Of a stretch of DNA of 24,906 bases, positions 23,882 through 24,906 are shown piece by piece. Numbering within the stretch: position 1 is the stretch's first letter; each line of letters begins with the position of its first letter. The DNA comes from Lachnospiraceae bacterium UBA4381. Lineage in GTDB: Bacteria > Bacillota > Clostridia > Lachnospirales > Lachnospiraceae. The stretch is from assembly GCA_002391105.1 (NCBI GenBank), contig DGRT01000142.1, positions 1 through 24,906 on the forward strand, written 5' to 3'. The notes beneath the pieces were generated by a model. That model saw nothing but the letters and a program-made list of their open reading frames with translations, was not told the origin of the DNA and made no database searches. The position numbers and the translations under genes are program-made.

Positions 23882-24613
23882 TTACTCGACATAGAACTCC
23901 TCGTCAGTTTCAAGGCATATTGCGGCAAGCCGCCCACCCTTAAAATGAGCACCACAATCTATGACTATCTGATTAGCTTCCCTATATATGTATCCCGGAT
24001 TCGGATTAGTATCTATTATCTGCGTTGGAGTATGCCCCATTATCACATAAAAGTTCTCCCTGTCCGGATAAAGCTGAGTTTCATAATCCCCTCTAGTCCA
24101 TACAAGGTCATATAGAGAATAATCATCTATATCCTTATCAGGCATGTAGTCTCCCAGTCCTGCATGCACCAGAAGAAAGGTCCTGTCAACGCCATCGACA
24201 CAGCTAACCTCCACTTCTTCATATATGGAAAACTCCTTAATAAAGTCAACCACCTCCAGCTTCTCTTCATCACTCAGCTTTGAAAATTCTTCCAGTGTCG
24301 TCCTGCTTCCATTGTAGTCCCAGGTAACTATATTATCCATCATCTCGCTGCTAAGCTCGGAAATGGATTTTTCTGTTATCTCCTTACATAGAAACTCCAG
24401 ACAATCTAACGCCATAAGCTCATGATTACCAACGATAGGAATAGCATTGGGCATTTCCATGATTTTATGAAGTGTTTTTATAGGATTAGGTCCTCTATCC
24501 AGAACATCTCCCAGAATATATATCGTATCATCATTTCTAAGATTTATCTTATCAAGCAGCCGTATAAACTTATCATATTCTCCATGAATATCCGACACAA
24601 CATAAGTTGACAT
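23882..24613 (-). CDS. PPP-type metallophosphatase (PrpE/ApaH-like)
   Basis: Calcineurin-like phosphatase with two metal ions. From the ATG at 24613, set by GGAGGG five bases upstream, it has 243 aa; the first ATG eight codons earlier has no site. Motifs are SDIHGEYDK (7-15, with D8 and H10), GDVLDRG (35-41, with D36 and R40) and GNHE (62-65). A late MGHTPTQ and DCGAHFKGGRLA segment gives the remaining metal ligands. This combination is shared by Ser/Thr phosphatases of the PrpE type and by diadenosine tetraphosphatases, so the substrate (phosphoprotein or Ap4A) stays open. It is a single gene, with an unusual promoter-terminator unit upstream. Confidence 0.9.
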   Translation of the reverse strand: MSTYVVSDIHGEYDKFIRLLDKINLRNDDTIYILGDVLDRGPNPIKTLHKIMEMPNAIPIVGNHELMALDCLEFLCKEITEKSISELSSEMMDNIVTWDYNGSRTTLEEFSKLSDEEKLEVVDFIKEFSIYEEVEVSCVDGVDRTFLLVHAGLGDYMPDKDIDDYSLYDLVWTRGDYETQLYPDRENFYVIMGHTPTQIIDTNPNPGYIYREANQIVIDCGAHFKGGRLAAICLETDEEFYVE

Positions 24614-24698
24614 AAGTCCCTCCTGTTCATTATCCATTCCTCACAGTAAACGGTGAAAACAGCAAATATGCCAATACACATCTTAAGCAAAATAATAC

Positions 24699-24740
24699 AA
24701 AAAGTAACTGTCCTCGGCCATGAGATAGCAGTTACTTTTT
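24699..24740. terminator. Intrinsic terminator ahead of the phosphatase gene
   Basis: AAAAAGTAACTG (24699-24710) pairs perfectly with CAGTTACTTTTT (24729-24740) around an 18-base loop. U-runs are present on both strands. On the minus strand it lies between a strong promoter and the phosphatase ATG, 85 bases before the latter. Confidence 0.88.
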
Positions 24741-24770
24741 TAGCCAGCTAATAACACCCTTTTCAAAAGT

Positions 24771-24799
24771 ATAATAATATCTTACATATTAAGTGTCAA
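24771..24799 (-). promoter_or_regulatory. Consensus promoter upstream of the phosphatase leader
   Basis: Perfect TTGACA (24794-24799) and TATTAT (24771-24776) with a 17-base spacer on the minus strand. Start is predicted near 24764, only 24 bases before the terminator hairpin. It would make an RNA of about 66 bases, or a leader if the hairpin is read through. Confidence 0.75.
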
Positions 24800-24861
24800 A
24801 TCAATCTTCTGGCTTAAACTTCATATTTCCCAGGAACCGAAGGTTTTAGGCACAAAAAAAA

Positions 24862-24906
24862 TCGGTGCGACAGGATTCGAACCTGCGACCTCTGCGTCCC
24901 GAACGC
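24862..24906 (-). tRNA. tRNA-Pro (anticodon CGG), 3' part only
   Basis: The minus strand reads the last bases of the anticodon stem (GCG), the loop TTCGGGA with U33 and anticodon CGG, the closing CGCAG, and a variable loop. The T arm GCAGG-TTCGAAT-CCTGT, the acceptor strand CGCACCG and discriminator A follow. CCA is not encoded, and eight T follow at once. CGG reads CCG (proline). The 5' half is beyond the window edge. Confidence 0.92.

Overview
The window looks like ordinary chromosome of a low-to-mid GC Gram-positive anaerobe of the Clostridia, most likely Lachnospiraceae (a Butyrivibrio/Coprococcus/Roseburia-type organism). The basis is the rpmG-secE-nusG-rplK-rplA order, a DnaD/DnaI-type helicase loader pair, CdaA/CdaR, strong GGAGG ribosome binding sites, and family-typical ribosomal proteins. 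Genus is inference; nothing here fixes it. Every protein gene except one (the M15 carboxypeptidase at 17447) is on the minus strand. The window begins inside a tRNA-Thr and ends inside a tRNA-Pro, both cut in the anticodon arm.

Layout from left to right, genes reading leftwards: partial tRNA-Thr(CGU); ftsH with an Asn-rich N-terminus and a long repetitive C-terminal tail; glyA; a sirtuin deacetylase; cdaR and cdaA (c-di-AMP synthesis), preceded by two unrecognised membrane protein genes in the same tight cluster; a secreted metallo-beta-lactamase-fold protein with choline-binding-type wall repeats; rplA, rplK, nusG, secE and rpmG (translation, transcription and secretion); a possible structured leader; uppP and a small lipoprotein; ilvE; the rightward M15 peptidase; a cluster of GGGGACAGGCAC repeats between convergent genes; a long PRPP synthetase downstream of dnaC(dnaI)-dnaD; murC; a PPP-type metallophosphatase with an odd promoter-terminator leader; and partial tRNA-Pro(CGG).

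Functionally the genes are mostly growth housekeeping: wall precursor supply (murC, uppP, M15 carboxypeptidase), replication restart and initiation (dnaD, dnaC) coupled to PRPP supply, protein synthesis and quality control (L1, L11, L33, NusG, SecE, FtsH), and c-di-AMP signalling. The most unusual points are the c-di-AMP cluster, which has a sirtuin and two unknown membrane proteins but no glmM, a possible switch-like RNA ahead of rpmG, a repeat family whose copies supply the stop codons of two convergent genes, DnaA-box-like sites around the dnaD promoter, and a short transcription unit ahead of the phosphatase. I saw no insertion sequence, phage, CRISPR array or defence system.
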